Origin: Anaerocolumna xylanovorans DSM 12503
GTDB taxonomy: Bacteria; Bacillota; Clostridia; Lachnospirales; Lachnospiraceae
NCBI RefSeq assembly: GCF_900143645.1
Contig: NZ_FRFD01000005.1
Location: 433,739 to 497,738, forward strand
DNA: 64,000 nucleotides
Direction: 5' to 3'
Shown here: one piece after another, positions 18,000 to 25,336 of the stretch
How the letters are laid out: the number at the start of each line of letters is the position of its first letter
Position numbering within the stretch: the first letter of the stretch is position 1
Position numbers and translations under genes: made by a program
Notes under the pieces: generated by a model
Told to the model about the DNA's origin: nothing
Databases searched by the model: none
What the model saw: only the letters and a program-made list of their open reading frames with translations

Positions 18000-18638
18000 C
18001 TAAAGCCTTCTTAAGATGTCTTTTTTTCGTAATCCATTCTTTTTAGCTGACTGATTCCAGAAAAAATGAACAGCATTAAATTTCCACGCAAATCTTGGAA
18101 AGTTGGGGCTGAATACTATGGTTGCACCGGTATTGTGTGAATTAATAGTATCTGCCAGATGGTTTAGGTTTTCCCCCAGATTCTTTAGGGGACCGTGTCC
18201 GAGAGGAACCTTCTCAACAAAATGCATCATTTCACCGGCACCCTGCCCGATTGCCTGCCCGAATTGCAGACCAGTGCGCATACACCAATTCTGCAGGATT
18301 TTAATAGCGATATGGTTTTGTTTTCCTTCGTAAAATCCGTTATTAATGATGGCATATACATAAATAGTCTTTTGGCATTCCTTCTTTATATATTCTTCAA
18401 GAGTGGCAAGCATTCTGAATAAGTGGGAGGGGATAGCGTCAATATATAGCGGAAATGCAAAAATAAGCGCATCCATACGGCATAGTTCCTGGTATTGTTC
18501 GCTGACAAGAGGTTTCTTGCTGATATTGTAATGTGAGATCTCATTTTCGGAACTTATCATTGGCTCAAGTTTTTTGATAAAGAATGACGAAGCACTGTCC
18601 TTTGATTTTGGACTTCCGTCTATTATAGCGATTTTCAA
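18000..18638 (-). CDS. Flavodoxin-fold NAD(P)H-dependent oxidoreductase
   Basis: 212 residues with the flavodoxin-like opening MKIAIIDGSPKSKDSAS, where SPKSKDS is the FMN phosphate loop, and the second flavin loop FAFPLYIDAIPSHL near residue 65. The C-terminal 60 residues are extra and end in a basic stretch. It should reduce quinones, nitro compounds or other electrophiles with FMN. It overlaps the stop of the upstream gene at 18635 by 4 bp, so the two are translationally coupled, and both lie under the TetR gene that begins the operon. Confidence 0.82.
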   Translation of the reverse strand: MKIAIIDGSPKSKDSASSFFIKKLEPMISSENEISHYNISKKPLVSEQYQELCRMDALIFAFPLYIDAIPSHLFRMLATLEEYIKKECQKTIYVYAIINNGFYEGKQNHIAIKILQNWCMRTGLQFGQAIGQGAGEMMHFVEKVPLGHGPLKNLGENLNHLADTINSHNTGATIVFSPNFPRFAWKFNAVHFFWNQSAKKNGLRKKDILRRL

Positions 18639-19138
18639 TGTAATTCCTCCTTTACCGACTGCAGATTATGATAAAAATAAACTCTATTTTCATGGCAATG
18701 AAAATTAATACTGTTAGCTGCCACCAATTCCTTTGCAGTTTCCCGCTCCGCTTCGGTTATGTCATTGCCATAAAAATGCACTGACAGGGTAAAGTGGTTA
18801 TTGTAGCGGTTTTTATGGTGGGTTTCTCCATTCTTATGCATAAAATAGGGAAGCAGAAAAGAAATACTTCTGTCAAGCACATTCCGCACAAAGGGGCTGT
18901 AGCTTCCATAAAGGCAGCTGCTGATAATAATAAGTTCATCGCATTTGGATAATAATTGCCCCATATTTCTGTAATCGTCTTTTATCACGCACATCCCAGG
19001 CGTTTTAATCCAGCACCCGAAGCATCCAATACAATTTTTAATAGTTCCGTTATCGGAGATAACAGTTGTGTCTGAATCCACCGTCAGGCCCAGTGCTGTA
19101 AATTCCTGCGGACTCAAATCATGAATTAGTATTCTCAT
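18635..19138 (-). CDS. Flavodoxin-fold oxidoreductase with a cysteine cluster
   Basis: 167 residues, opening MRILIHDLSPQEF, with the flavin loop CLYGSYSPFVRNVLDRS near residue 96. NCIGCFGCWIKTPGMC (about residues 36-51) gives a Cx2Cx2C...C cluster like that in iron-sulfur flavoproteins or related small NADPH oxidoreductases. The first phosphate-loop motif is poorer than in its neighbour, so cofactor use is uncertain. The gene lies between the tetR gene (13 bp apart) and the second reductase (4-bp overlap), and is probably induced with them. Confidence 0.75.
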   Translation of the reverse strand: MRILIHDLSPQEFTALGLTVDSDTTVISDNGTIKNCIGCFGCWIKTPGMCVIKDDYRNMGQLLSKCDELIIISSCLYGSYSPFVRNVLDRSISFLLPYFMHKNGETHHKNRYNNHFTLSVHFYGNDITEAERETAKELVAANSINFHCHENRVYFYHNLQSVKEELH

Positions 19139-19150
19139 AATAACCTCCTT

Positions 19151-19717
19151 CTATTTAATGATATTTATAAAAACCTGCTGCCAGTCTCCGGAATAATGGA
19201 TGCTGCTATTGGTGAGTAAAGCAACAATACCATGAACCACAGACCAGAGAGAAGCAAGCCCCTCGGGATAGGCTTCTTTTGGCGAGCCATTTTTCTCAAA
19301 CATTTTATAAGCGGTCGTCCGAAACAAAGCAAAGGGAGGATAATCATCCGGATTCTTCTTGTCAAGATTAATGGTTAATCCGGAATGGTAAAAGAGAAAT
19401 TGAAAATACTGCGGATTTTCTATGAAAAATTCAATATAAGCCAGGCCAAGTGATGAGACAGCCTCGGTGCCGTCCTCCTTTTCGGCAATAGAGGCCTGCA
19501 GTTTATTCATAAACTGTCCTGTTACATATTCGCCCATGGCATTAACAAGGGCATCAATATCTTTGAAGTGGCTGTAAGGGGCAGTGTGGCTTACATTGCA
19601 TTTTGCTGCAACCTTTCGTAAGGAAAAGCTGTTTAAACCTTCATTATTAATGATTTCAATACCGGCTTCGATAAGTTCGGTCCGCAGATTGCCATGATGA
19701 TAAGGTTTTTCGCTCAA
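19151..19717 (-). CDS. TetR/AcrR family transcriptional regulator
   Basis: 188 residues from TTG at 19717-19715 (MSEKPYHHGNLRTELIEAG), set by AAAGGAG about 10 bases upstream. A GTG further up would include that ribosome site and is rejected. The N-terminal helix-turn-helix is LRKVAAKCNVSHTAPYSHFKD (about residues 34-55), and the C-terminal part is a TetR_C-like ligand domain. It starts an operon with two flavin reductases. Upstream lies a perfect promoter overlapped by a large palindrome (19744-19786), so autorepression relieved by an electrophile or quinone-like ligand is likely. Confidence 0.9.
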   Translation of the reverse strand: MSEKPYHHGNLRTELIEAGIEIINNEGLNSFSLRKVAAKCNVSHTAPYSHFKDIDALVNAMGEYVTGQFMNKLQASIAEKEDGTEAVSSLGLAYIEFFIENPQYFQFLFYHSGLTINLDKKNPDDYPPFALFRTTAYKMFEKNGSPKEAYPEGLASLWSVVHGIVALLTNSSIHYSGDWQQVFINIIK

Positions 19718-19743
19718 CTGTGTATATCTCCTTTCTGATAAAC

Positions 19744-19786
19744 TTGACACTGTAAAGATTATAATATAGAATCTTTACAGTGTCAA
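19744..19786 (-). promoter_or_regulatory. Promoter overlapped by a 17-bp-arm palindromic operator
   Basis: Arms TTGACACTGTAAAGATT (19744-19760) and its exact reverse complement (19770-19786) flank a 9-bp centre. Read on the minus strand the same DNA gives TTGACA, a 17-bp spacer and TATAAT, a perfect promoter whose -35 lies in one arm. The position just before the tetR gene makes it the probable autoregulatory site. Confidence 0.82.
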
Positions 19787-19882
19787 GATATAAGATTATG
19801 TATAAATAAATTTAAAATTGTAGATTATGTTTATTGAAATAAAATATATAATAGAAAATAGAGCAAACTATGAAATAATATA

Positions 19883-19911
19883 TTGACATAGCAGAAGAAC
19901 TATGTTACACT
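19883..19911 (+). promoter_or_regulatory. Promoter of the infC operon
   Basis: TTGACA (19883-19888), 17-bp spacer, TACACT (19906-19911), followed at once by the leader RNA. Confidence 0.7.
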
Positions 19912-19917
19912 AATAAA

Positions 19918-20124
19918 GCTTGTGAATTATCTTTATGGTAATTCGACGATACAATAAAGCAGAGTATCCACTCTCACCTTAGCACCGGTTCGTGACTTGG
20001 GTTTATATTTCGGAACTGCATTAGTTTGCAGAGAATGACAGTCGGGTAATGAGGAGTTTTCCTTAAGTCAGCTTGGCTTCATATGACGAATAATACGGTG
20101 GATAGTCTTTGCTATCCATTTTTT
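19918..20124 (+). promoter_or_regulatory. Ribosomal protein L20-type leader of infC-rpmI-rplT
   Basis: The conserved string GTATCCACTCTCACCTTAGC is near 19964-19983, followed by GTGACTTGGG. The leader ends in a terminator hairpin TGGATAG (20099-20105) with CTATCCA (20112-20118) and TTTTTT. In Firmicutes this leader lets ribosomal protein L20 repress its operon by premature termination. The assignment rests on position, the conserved string and the terminator. Confidence 0.8.
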
Positions 20125-20197
20125 ATATGCCCATGTGTCCGGCGGAGCCGGATTACACTAACTTATTATATAAACAAACCTATGGAGGTGCAGTACT

Positions 20198-20704
20198 ATT
20201 AGTGAATTAATGATTAACGAGCAGATCAGAGACAAGGAAATCCGTTTAATCGGAGAAGAAGGCGAGCAATTAGGAATCATGCCTGTCAAAGATGCCATGA
20301 AGTTAGCCAAGGAAGCAAATCTGGATTTGGTAAAGATTGCTCCTACCGCAAAGCCACCTGTATGTAAGATTATCGATTATGGTAAATACAAGTATGAGCT
20401 GGCAAGAAAAGAAAAAGAAGCGAAGAAGAAACAGAAAGTAACTGAAGTAAAGGAAATCCGCTTATCACCCAACATTGATGACAATGACTTAAATACCAAG
20501 GCAGGTCAGGCCAGAAAATTCCTGACAAAAGGTGATAAGGTAAAGGTTGCCCTTCGTTTCCGCGGCAGAGAGATGGCACATATGTCTTCCAGTAAACAGA
20601 TTTTGGATAGTTTCTTTTCAAAGCTTGAAGACATTGCAATCGTTGAAAAACCGGCAAAGTTAGAAGGCAGGAATATGATAATGTTCCTTGCTGAGAAACG
20701 TTAA
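20198..20704 (+). CDS. infC: Translation initiation factor IF-3, starting at AUU
   Basis: 168 residues if begun at ATT 20198. GGAGGTG (20184-20190) lies 7 bases before that ATT but 19 bases before the first ATG (20210), and the residues SELMINEQIRDKEIRLIGE match the family. IF-3 checks start codons on the 30S subunit, and an AUU start lets it repress its own synthesis; this is known in other bacteria. The two IF-3 domains are joined by a lysine-rich linker (ARKEKEAKKKQKVTEVKEIR). First gene of the infC-rpmI-rplT operon. Confidence 0.93.
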   Translation: MSELMINEQIRDKEIRLIGEEGEQLGIMPVKDAMKLAKEANLDLVKIAPTAKPPVCKIIDYGKYKYELARKEKEAKKKQKVTEVKEIRLSPNIDDNDLNTKAGQARKFLTKGDKVKVALRFRGREMAHMSSSKQILDSFFSKLEDIAIVEKPAKLEGRNMIMFLAEKR

Positions 20705-20739
20705 TTACACTTGGTAAATTTCCGTGATGCAGGAGGATG

Positions 20740-20757
20740 GGCTAACATCCGTTAGCC
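20740..20757 (+). other. Small hairpin between infC and rpmI
   Basis: GGCTAAC, loop ATCC, GTTAGCC form a 7-bp stem followed by a weakly T-rich stretch. It might attenuate or stabilise the operon mRNA; no family recognised. Confidence 0.35.
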
Positions 20758-20875
20758 TGTGTTTCTTAATACTAAAACAAGGTCATGATGGATTTTGCAG
20801 GTGTCATAATAATAAAATAAAACAATAGGACAACCATTAGGGAACTTATTGTAACATAATGAAGGAGGAAATATC

Positions 20876-21073
20876 ATGCCTAAGATTAAAACCAGTAGAT
20901 CAGCAGCAAAGCGCTTTAAAAAGACAGGTACAGGAAAATTAAAGAGAATGAAGGCATACAAGAGCCATATCTTAACAAAGAAGAGCACAAAGAGAAAAAG
21001 AAATCTTAGAAAAGCAACTATAACGGGTGCGACTAAAGTTAAAAATATGAAGAAGATTATGCCTTATCTATAA
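20876..21073 (+). CDS. rpmI: 50S ribosomal protein L35
   Basis: 65 residues, highly basic, beginning MPKIKTSRSAAKRFKKTGTG and containing KSHILTKKSTKRKRNLRKAT, the family signature. AAGGAGG lies 7-8 bases before the ATG. A component of the large ribosomal subunit; between infC and rplT as in most Firmicutes. Confidence 0.98.
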   Translation: MPKIKTSRSAAKRFKKTGTGKLKRMKAYKSHILTKKSTKRKRNLRKATITGATKVKNMKKIMPYL

Positions 21074-21101
21074 GATTGGGTGCGAAGGAGGGAAATAGAA
21101 C

Positions 21102-21458
21102 ATGGCTAGAATTAAAGGCGGCTTAAATGCTAAGAAAAAACATAAGAGAGTATTAAAACTGGCAAAAGGTTACAGAGGAGCCAGATCAAAACAATATAGA
21201 GTAGCAAAACAATCCGTAATGAGAGCATTAACCTCTTCATTTGCAGGAAGAAAGCAGAGAAAGAGACAGTTCAGACAGTTATGGATCGCCAGAATCAATG
21301 CAGCTGCAAGAATGAATGGAATTTCTTACAGCAAATTAATGCACGGCTTAAAGGTTGCCGGCATAGAGATTAACAGAAAGATGTTATCTGACATGGCTAT
21401 TAACGATCCTGCCGGCTTCACAGCTTTAACAGAGCTTGCAAAGTCCAAGGTCGCTTAA
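21102..21458 (+). CDS. rplT: 50S ribosomal protein L20
   Basis: 118 residues, the usual length. It begins MARIKGGLNAKKKHKRVLKL and contains GYRGARSKQYRVAKQ and RQLWIARINAAARMNGISYS. It binds 23S rRNA early in large-subunit assembly and in Firmicutes also binds the operon leader to repress infC-rpmI-rplT, matching the leader found at 19918-20124. The ribosome site GGAGGG precedes the ATG, and a strong terminator follows. Confidence 0.98.
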   Translation: MARIKGGLNAKKKHKRVLKLAKGYRGARSKQYRVAKQSVMRALTSSFAGRKQRKRQFRQLWIARINAAARMNGISYSKLMHGLKVAGIEINRKMLSDMAINDPAGFTALTELAKSKVA

Positions 21459-21474
21459 TCTATAAAGAGAATAC

Positions 21475-21512
21475 AAAAAAGAGCCTTTTAATCATTAAAA
21501 GGCTCTTTTCTT
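21475..21512 (+). terminator. Rho-independent terminator of the infC operon
   Basis: GAGCCTTTTAAT and ATTAAAAGGCTC pair perfectly around a single C, preceded by an A run and followed by TTTTCTTTT. Confidence 0.9.
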
Positions 21513-21538
21513 TTAATCTTTTATTAGGAGGTTATGTT

Positions 21539-21659
21539 ATGAATCTAAAGGAAAGATCTAAAAATCTTAAGGCAGTCATTCCGGCAATAGTGCTTGCAAT
21601 GAAGAGTAACAGCATGGATTCTGATGGCACTCCTGGTCGTTAAATTGATTTGGTGTTAG
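21539..21659 (+). pseudogene. Remnant of a DUF1232-like small membrane protein gene
   Basis: A perfect ribosome site (TAGGAGG) precedes an ATG at 21539 that opens MNLKERSKNLKAVIPAIVLA, similar to the start of DUF1232 (YkvA-like) membrane proteins. That frame stops after 34 residues (21641-21643). Another frame just after reads ILMALLVVKLIWC and stops at 21657-21659, like the C-terminal helix of the same family. The membrane core between them is missing, so I read it as an internal deletion with frameshift. It could instead be a real 34-residue peptide gene. Confidence 0.5.
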
Positions 21660-21661
21660 GT

Positions 21662-22849
21662 TTACTTCATCAAAAGACTGGTCACATCCTGCCTCATACT
21701 TCGTGGGGCATCTGACGTGGGATATCCGAGCCTCATAAGCATCTGTATGGTTCCGCCTTCTCCGTACTGTTTCTGTATATCTGCATATACCTCTTTCATT
21801 TCATCATATTCTTCCAGAACCTGACTTAAAGGCTGCATCACAAGTCCCATACTGTGAGCTTTCAGAATACAGTAACTGTAGGCCATGCCGCTTTCTACCT
21901 GACTGAAACGGCTGTTATCTTTTGAAATCAGCAAAAGATAAGAAGGAGTATTGGCAACGGATTTTTTTGTGGAGGAGATAAAAGTATCTTTTTGAGCCTT
22001 ACCGCTGTTCATAGAAGGGAATATAGTTACGATACCTTGCAGGATATGCTTCATAAACCCGGAAGTTCCCTGGCCCTCCACGGAAAAGCCGTAGCGGTAC
22101 TTATTTTTCTGGTATTCGTTGGAACGGAATATGACTTCGGTTTCCGTCATAACCCGGCTGGTATTGGCTTCAATTTGGGCAGCCTTTACGGCAAAATCGC
22201 CTAAAACGGCAAGTTCTGATTTATTACTGCGGATATTTGCTGTTATACCGTCAAAATCCTTTGTATCTTCTAAAGAACTCATATCTTCTAAGGGCAGAAC
22301 TTTATTCTGATAATCTCCTCTGTTGGTATCGGGCAGAAAAATAGCATCATACAGCATGGTTTTTACGGGAGCTGCCTTACTTAGTGTAATTTTTGCTACC
22401 GGGTACGCATCCATGCTTTCATATAAATGGTCTTCGTCATAGGTACCCTCTGGGAAAAGACTTATGGTAACAGGGGTGCCAAGTTCATCTCCGGTAATTT
22501 TTACATATTCCAAAAAGGTTCCCTGACTTATCATCATCTGCCTTGCAAGCGGGTCCACCTCTTTCGTGACGCGGGAGCTGTCTGCATACAGGTAGAAAAC
22601 AGAAGAATCCTTCTTATCCAGCCTGATCTTCCAAGGCTGCATATTATGTCCGTTTGCAGCCAACAGGCCACAGGCAGAGAGTTTAAGCCTCGGGTCTTCA
22701 AAGCGGTTCTGGTAGGCATTACTCCAAGGTTTTAAATAGTCGGAAGGCATAAAGATGCCGCTGATTGCAAAGAGGGTAATTAATACAGCCACAAGCAGGA
22801 TAATGGGGGATGAAATGATAATCATTAATTTCTTCTTTCCTTTCTTCAT
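21662..22849 (-). CDS. Membrane-anchored Acg/nitroreductase-like protein
   Basis: 395 residues. A single N-terminal membrane span lies near residues 8-33 (KLMIIISSPIILLVAVLITLF). The rest resembles nitroreductase-fold proteins of the Acg type: LSACGLLAANGHNMQPWKIRL (about 58-78) with the NxQPW motif, a long middle part, and a C-terminal SGMAYSYCILKAHSMGLVMQPLSQ typical of the flavin-fold core. Acg proteins may sequester FMN rather than act as enzymes. The gene is 27 bp downstream of a TetR gene on the same strand and is probably under its control. Confidence 0.75.
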   Translation of the reverse strand: MKKGKKKLMIIISSPIILLVAVLITLFAISGIFMPSDYLKPWSNAYQNRFEDPRLKLSACGLLAANGHNMQPWKIRLDKKDSSVFYLYADSSRVTKEVDPLARQMMISQGTFLEYVKITGDELGTPVTISLFPEGTYDEDHLYESMDAYPVAKITLSKAAPVKTMLYDAIFLPDTNRGDYQNKVLPLEDMSSLEDTKDFDGITANIRSNKSELAVLGDFAVKAAQIEANTSRVMTETEVIFRSNEYQKNKYRYGFSVEGQGTSGFMKHILQGIVTIFPSMNSGKAQKDTFISSTKKSVANTPSYLLLISKDNSRFSQVESGMAYSYCILKAHSMGLVMQPLSQVLEEYDEMKEVYADIQKQYGEGGTIQMLMRLGYPTSDAPRSMRQDVTSLLMK

Positions 22850-22876
22850 AAATACCTCTTTTCTACTGTCAAATCA

Positions 22877-23533
22877 TCAGTTGTTCTTATTTAGTATGGA
22901 ACCAAGGATAAGGGAATAGGAGCCATTTATCAGCTCTTCGCCTGTGAGGTTATAATAGTTCTTTAAATAATTTTCCTTCTTATCAGCAGTATTAAATATC
23001 CCAAGGGTGCAGGACCATAATATCAGAGCTGTTTTTTCAGGATTAAGGACAGAGAGAAATGTTCCATCTGATATTCCTTCTCTTAAAAGTTTAATTAAGT
23101 GCTTAAGTACTTCCTCGCCCAATTGGTAGCATTCCTCTTTGGACTTTGAGGTAATGGTACTGGAAAAATCAATCTCCCTGTTCTGGTATTCCATTATGGC
23201 CTGGAAATGGTGGGGATACTCTTTGCTAAAGGAGTAGAACTTGTAAAACAGAGCCTTTAAACCTTCCAGTGGATTCTTGCTGCCGCTGTCAGCATTTTCT
23301 GAAACCAGCATAGCGAGAAAAAGACGGTAGCCCCTTGTCATAATCTCAAAATATATCTGTTCCTTGCTGCTAAAATACATATACAGCGTTCTTTTGCTGA
23401 ACTGGGCTTCCTTTGCCACATCATCCATTGTGGAAGCACTATAGCCCTTGGTAAAGAAGACATGTTCGGCAGCCTGAATAATATCATCTTTTCGGATTTC
23501 TTTTTCTTTTGCTTTTCTTTCAATAGTGCCCAT
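22877..23533 (-). CDS. TetR/AcrR family transcriptional regulator
   Basis: 218 residues from ATG at 23533-23531 (MGTIERKAKEKEIRKDDIIQ), with AAAGG 7 bases upstream; a GTG five codons further up is less well placed. The helix-turn-helix is TMDDVAKEAQFSKRTLYMYFSSKEQIY (about residues 33-59). The ligand domain fills the rest and binds an unknown effector. The gene precedes the membrane nitroreductase-like gene, and its promoter contains the palindrome at 23561-23581, so it likely represses itself and that neighbour. Confidence 0.9.
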   Translation of the reverse strand: MGTIERKAKEKEIRKDDIIQAAEHVFFTKGYSASTMDDVAKEAQFSKRTLYMYFSSKEQIYFEIMTRGYRLFLAMLVSENADSGSKNPLEGLKALFYKFYSFSKEYPHHFQAIMEYQNREIDFSSTITSKSKEECYQLGEEVLKHLIKLLREGISDGTFLSVLNPEKTALILWSCTLGIFNTADKKENYLKNYYNLTGEELINGSYSLILGSILNKNN

Positions 23534-23560
23534 TTCATCGCCTTTCACTTAAGTGCATAA

Positions 23561-23611
23561 AAGTAAACTGATAGTTTACTTCATATTAGACTTTTATATG
23601 AAATATGTCAA
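23561..23611 (-). promoter_or_regulatory. Promoter and palindromic operator of the tetR-nitroreductase pair
   Basis: On the minus strand TTGACA (23606-23611), a 17-bp spacer and TAATAT (23583-23588) form a promoter. Directly downstream the palindrome AAGTAAACT-GAT-AGTTTACTT (23561-23581) has perfect 9-bp arms, a fitting TetR operator over the transcription start. Confidence 0.75.
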
Positions 23612-23734
23612 GTCATTTGTTTTGTATTTTTTAGATTTGTAACTCGATTCTTCAAAATATTCTTTATGGAATTGCCCTAAGATTGATAAGGGGATGAATT
23701 GACAAGTCAAGCGCAGCATGCTAGAATGTAATAA

Positions 23735-23746
23735 ATGATATATCAT
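23735..23746. promoter_or_regulatory. Palindrome ATGATATATCAT upstream of the GntR/LacI-type regulator
   Basis: A perfect 12-bp palindrome about 60 bp before the regulator start. Its core TGATATATCA also occurs at 25259-25268 inside a larger palindrome before the ABC operon, which suggests a shared operator. The same 10-mer is found in two coding regions (about 5633 and 26249), so chance is not excluded. Confidence 0.4.
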
Positions 23747-23762
23747 TAATAATCAAAATCCG

Positions 23763-23806
23763 CATTTGATTGGAGTGTGCGCCAAAGCGCGCCACATGGA
23801 GGCTGG
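23763..23806 (+). other. Hairpin leader element, diverged copy D
   Basis: ATTTGATTGGA is followed by a GC-rich hairpin (GTGTGCGC, loop CAAA, GCGCGCCAC with wobble or bulge) and ACATGGAGG, which is the ribosome site of the regulator at 23808. The layout matches copies A to C, but the TTCAC flank is absent and the stem sequence differs. Confidence 0.4.
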
Positions 23807-23807
23807 C

Positions 23808-24905
23808 ATGAAACAAAGACCGTTGTATGAAGAAATTTATAATGAGATATATGATGCTATCCGAAAAGGAGAGTATTTAAAAGGGGATAGAATACCATCC
23901 GAGAAGGAACTGGCAGAGAAGTATCATGTAAGCAGGATTACAAGTAAAGCAGCGTTGGAAAAGCTCTCCGAACAGGGCTACATAAGACGTTTACCGGGCA
24001 AGGGGTCTTTTGTTACGGTACCAAAGGAAGAAGAAATGGCAGGTTCGAAGAATATACCCAGAAGAGGAAGATTAATCGGCGTTATCATGGATGGATTCGG
24101 TGCCAGTTTCGGTTGTCAGATTTTGCTGGGAATTGAGAATGAGTGTGAGAAAAGAGGGGTTAATTATGTACTCCGCTGTTCCTTTGGAAAATTAGAGGAG
24201 GAATCCAAAGCCATTGATGAAATGATAGCTTTAGGAGTGGAAGGGATAATTATTATGTGCGTCCACGATGAAAATTATAATTCCAAGGTATTAAAGCTTG
24301 TAGTGGAGGATTTCCCGGTAGTGGCAATTGACAGAAGATTAAAGGGGATACCGGTATCCTTTGTAGGGACGGACAATGCTGCTGCTTCCAAGGAACTGAC
24401 AGGGTATCTGCTTGACAGGGGATACCGCAATATCTGCTTTGTCTCCCCGGATGCCATTGACACACCGACAATAGCAGAACGGCAGAGCGGATTTGTGGAA
24501 TGCTGCATGGAACGGGGACTTATAACCAATGAATCAATGTGGATGACTGATTTAAGGGCTACTCTTCCAAAACACAGAACAGAAGAGAACTTAAAAAAGG
24601 ATATTGAGAGAATTTCTGATTTTGTAAAGGAACATAAGGAAACAAATGCATTTTTCGTTGTAGAGTATGAACTTGCAAGAATCGTTTACCGCGCCTTATG
24701 TAAGCTTGGGCTGGAAAAAGAGAGACCGGTTGTATGTTTTGATGAGGTCAGCAATATTATGAATGAATTCAAGTTCACACATATACGGCAGGACGAAGAC
24801 GCAGTCGGTGTGAAAAGTGTGGAGCTGCTGGATGCTAAAATCAAAGGTGATAAGAGCATTAAGACCTTGCTTGTTCCATACGCTTTGATAGAAGCAAATG
24901 AATAA
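23808..24905 (+). CDS. GntR-type DNA-binding domain fused to a LacI-type sugar sensor (AraR-like)
   Basis: 365 residues from ATG 23808 (MKQRPLYEEIYNEIYDAI), preceded by GGAGG; an in-frame upstream codon at 23766 lies within hairpin copy D. The GntR winged helix is in residues 1-75 (GDRIPSEKELAEKYHVSRIT, then LEKLSEQGYIRRLPGKGSF). Residues 88-365 form a periplasmic-binding-like sensor (LIGVIMDGFGASFGCQILLG, VVAIDRRLKG, VSFVGTDN). Such regulators repress carbohydrate operons until a sugar binds. The ABC importer and mannanase operon follows directly, so mannooligosaccharide sensing is inferred. Confidence 0.88.
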   Translation: MKQRPLYEEIYNEIYDAIRKGEYLKGDRIPSEKELAEKYHVSRITSKAALEKLSEQGYIRRLPGKGSFVTVPKEEEMAGSKNIPRRGRLIGVIMDGFGASFGCQILLGIENECEKRGVNYVLRCSFGKLEEESKAIDEMIALGVEGIIIMCVHDENYNSKVLKLVVEDFPVVAIDRRLKGIPVSFVGTDNAAASKELTGYLLDRGYRNICFVSPDAIDTPTIAERQSGFVECCMERGLITNESMWMTDLRATLPKHRTEENLKKDIERISDFVKEHKETNAFFVVEYELARIVYRALCKLGLEKERPVVCFDEVSNIMNEFKFTHIRQDEDAVGVKSVELLDAKIKGDKSIKTLLVPYALIEANE

Positions 24906-24959
24906 AGGAAGTAACTGTCCGGTCACGAATAAAAACAGTAAATTTATACAAACTATTTT

Positions 24960-25009
24960 AGGTAAATCAGCAGCTGCTTAGCGCAGCTATTGGTTTACCT
25001 GTTTTTATT
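24960..25009 (+). terminator. Rho-independent terminator after the regulator gene
   Basis: AGGTAAA pairs with TTTACCT, and the inner arms AGCTGC and GCAGCT form a second helix; GTTTTTATT follows. Confidence 0.7.
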
Positions 25010-25112
25010 GGACTGAATAAGAGCGGCACTACCCGGATAGCTGTGTTTAGCATATGAAAATAGAAACAATGATATAAATGATATAAATAATATAATAAAT
25101 ATTATTTATATA

Positions 25113-25141
25113 TTGACAATGGAACTTTTAGATGCTAATAT
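25113..25141 (+). promoter_or_regulatory. Promoter of the first ABC importer operon
   Basis: TTGACA (25113-25118), 17-bp spacer, TAATAT (25136-25141), about 200 bp before the permease start. Confidence 0.7.
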
Positions 25142-25207
25142 ATGTGTATAATAGCTGAAAGGAAATAATCCTTATGGAATATACATGTCATAATATACAA
25201 TAAGACA

Positions 25208-25278
25208 TCCGTATTATACGGAGAAAAGGATAAAATGACGGCGAAGTATTTTGTTATATGATATATCAAATATAACAA
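25208..25278. promoter_or_regulatory. Two palindromes in the leader of the ABC/mannanase operon
   Basis: TCCGTAT-T-ATACGGA (25208-25222) is a perfect 15-bp palindrome. TTGTTATAT (25251-25259) and ATATAACAA (25270-25278) are perfect 9-bp arms around a centre containing TGATATATCA. Both lie between promoter and first gene and could bind the GntR/LacI-type regulator as roadblock sites. Confidence 0.45.
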
Positions 25279-25336
25279 GATGGCGGAAAAAGAAGATTGA
25301 AAGAAAATGTAACAAAGAATGAAGGGGGACATACAA

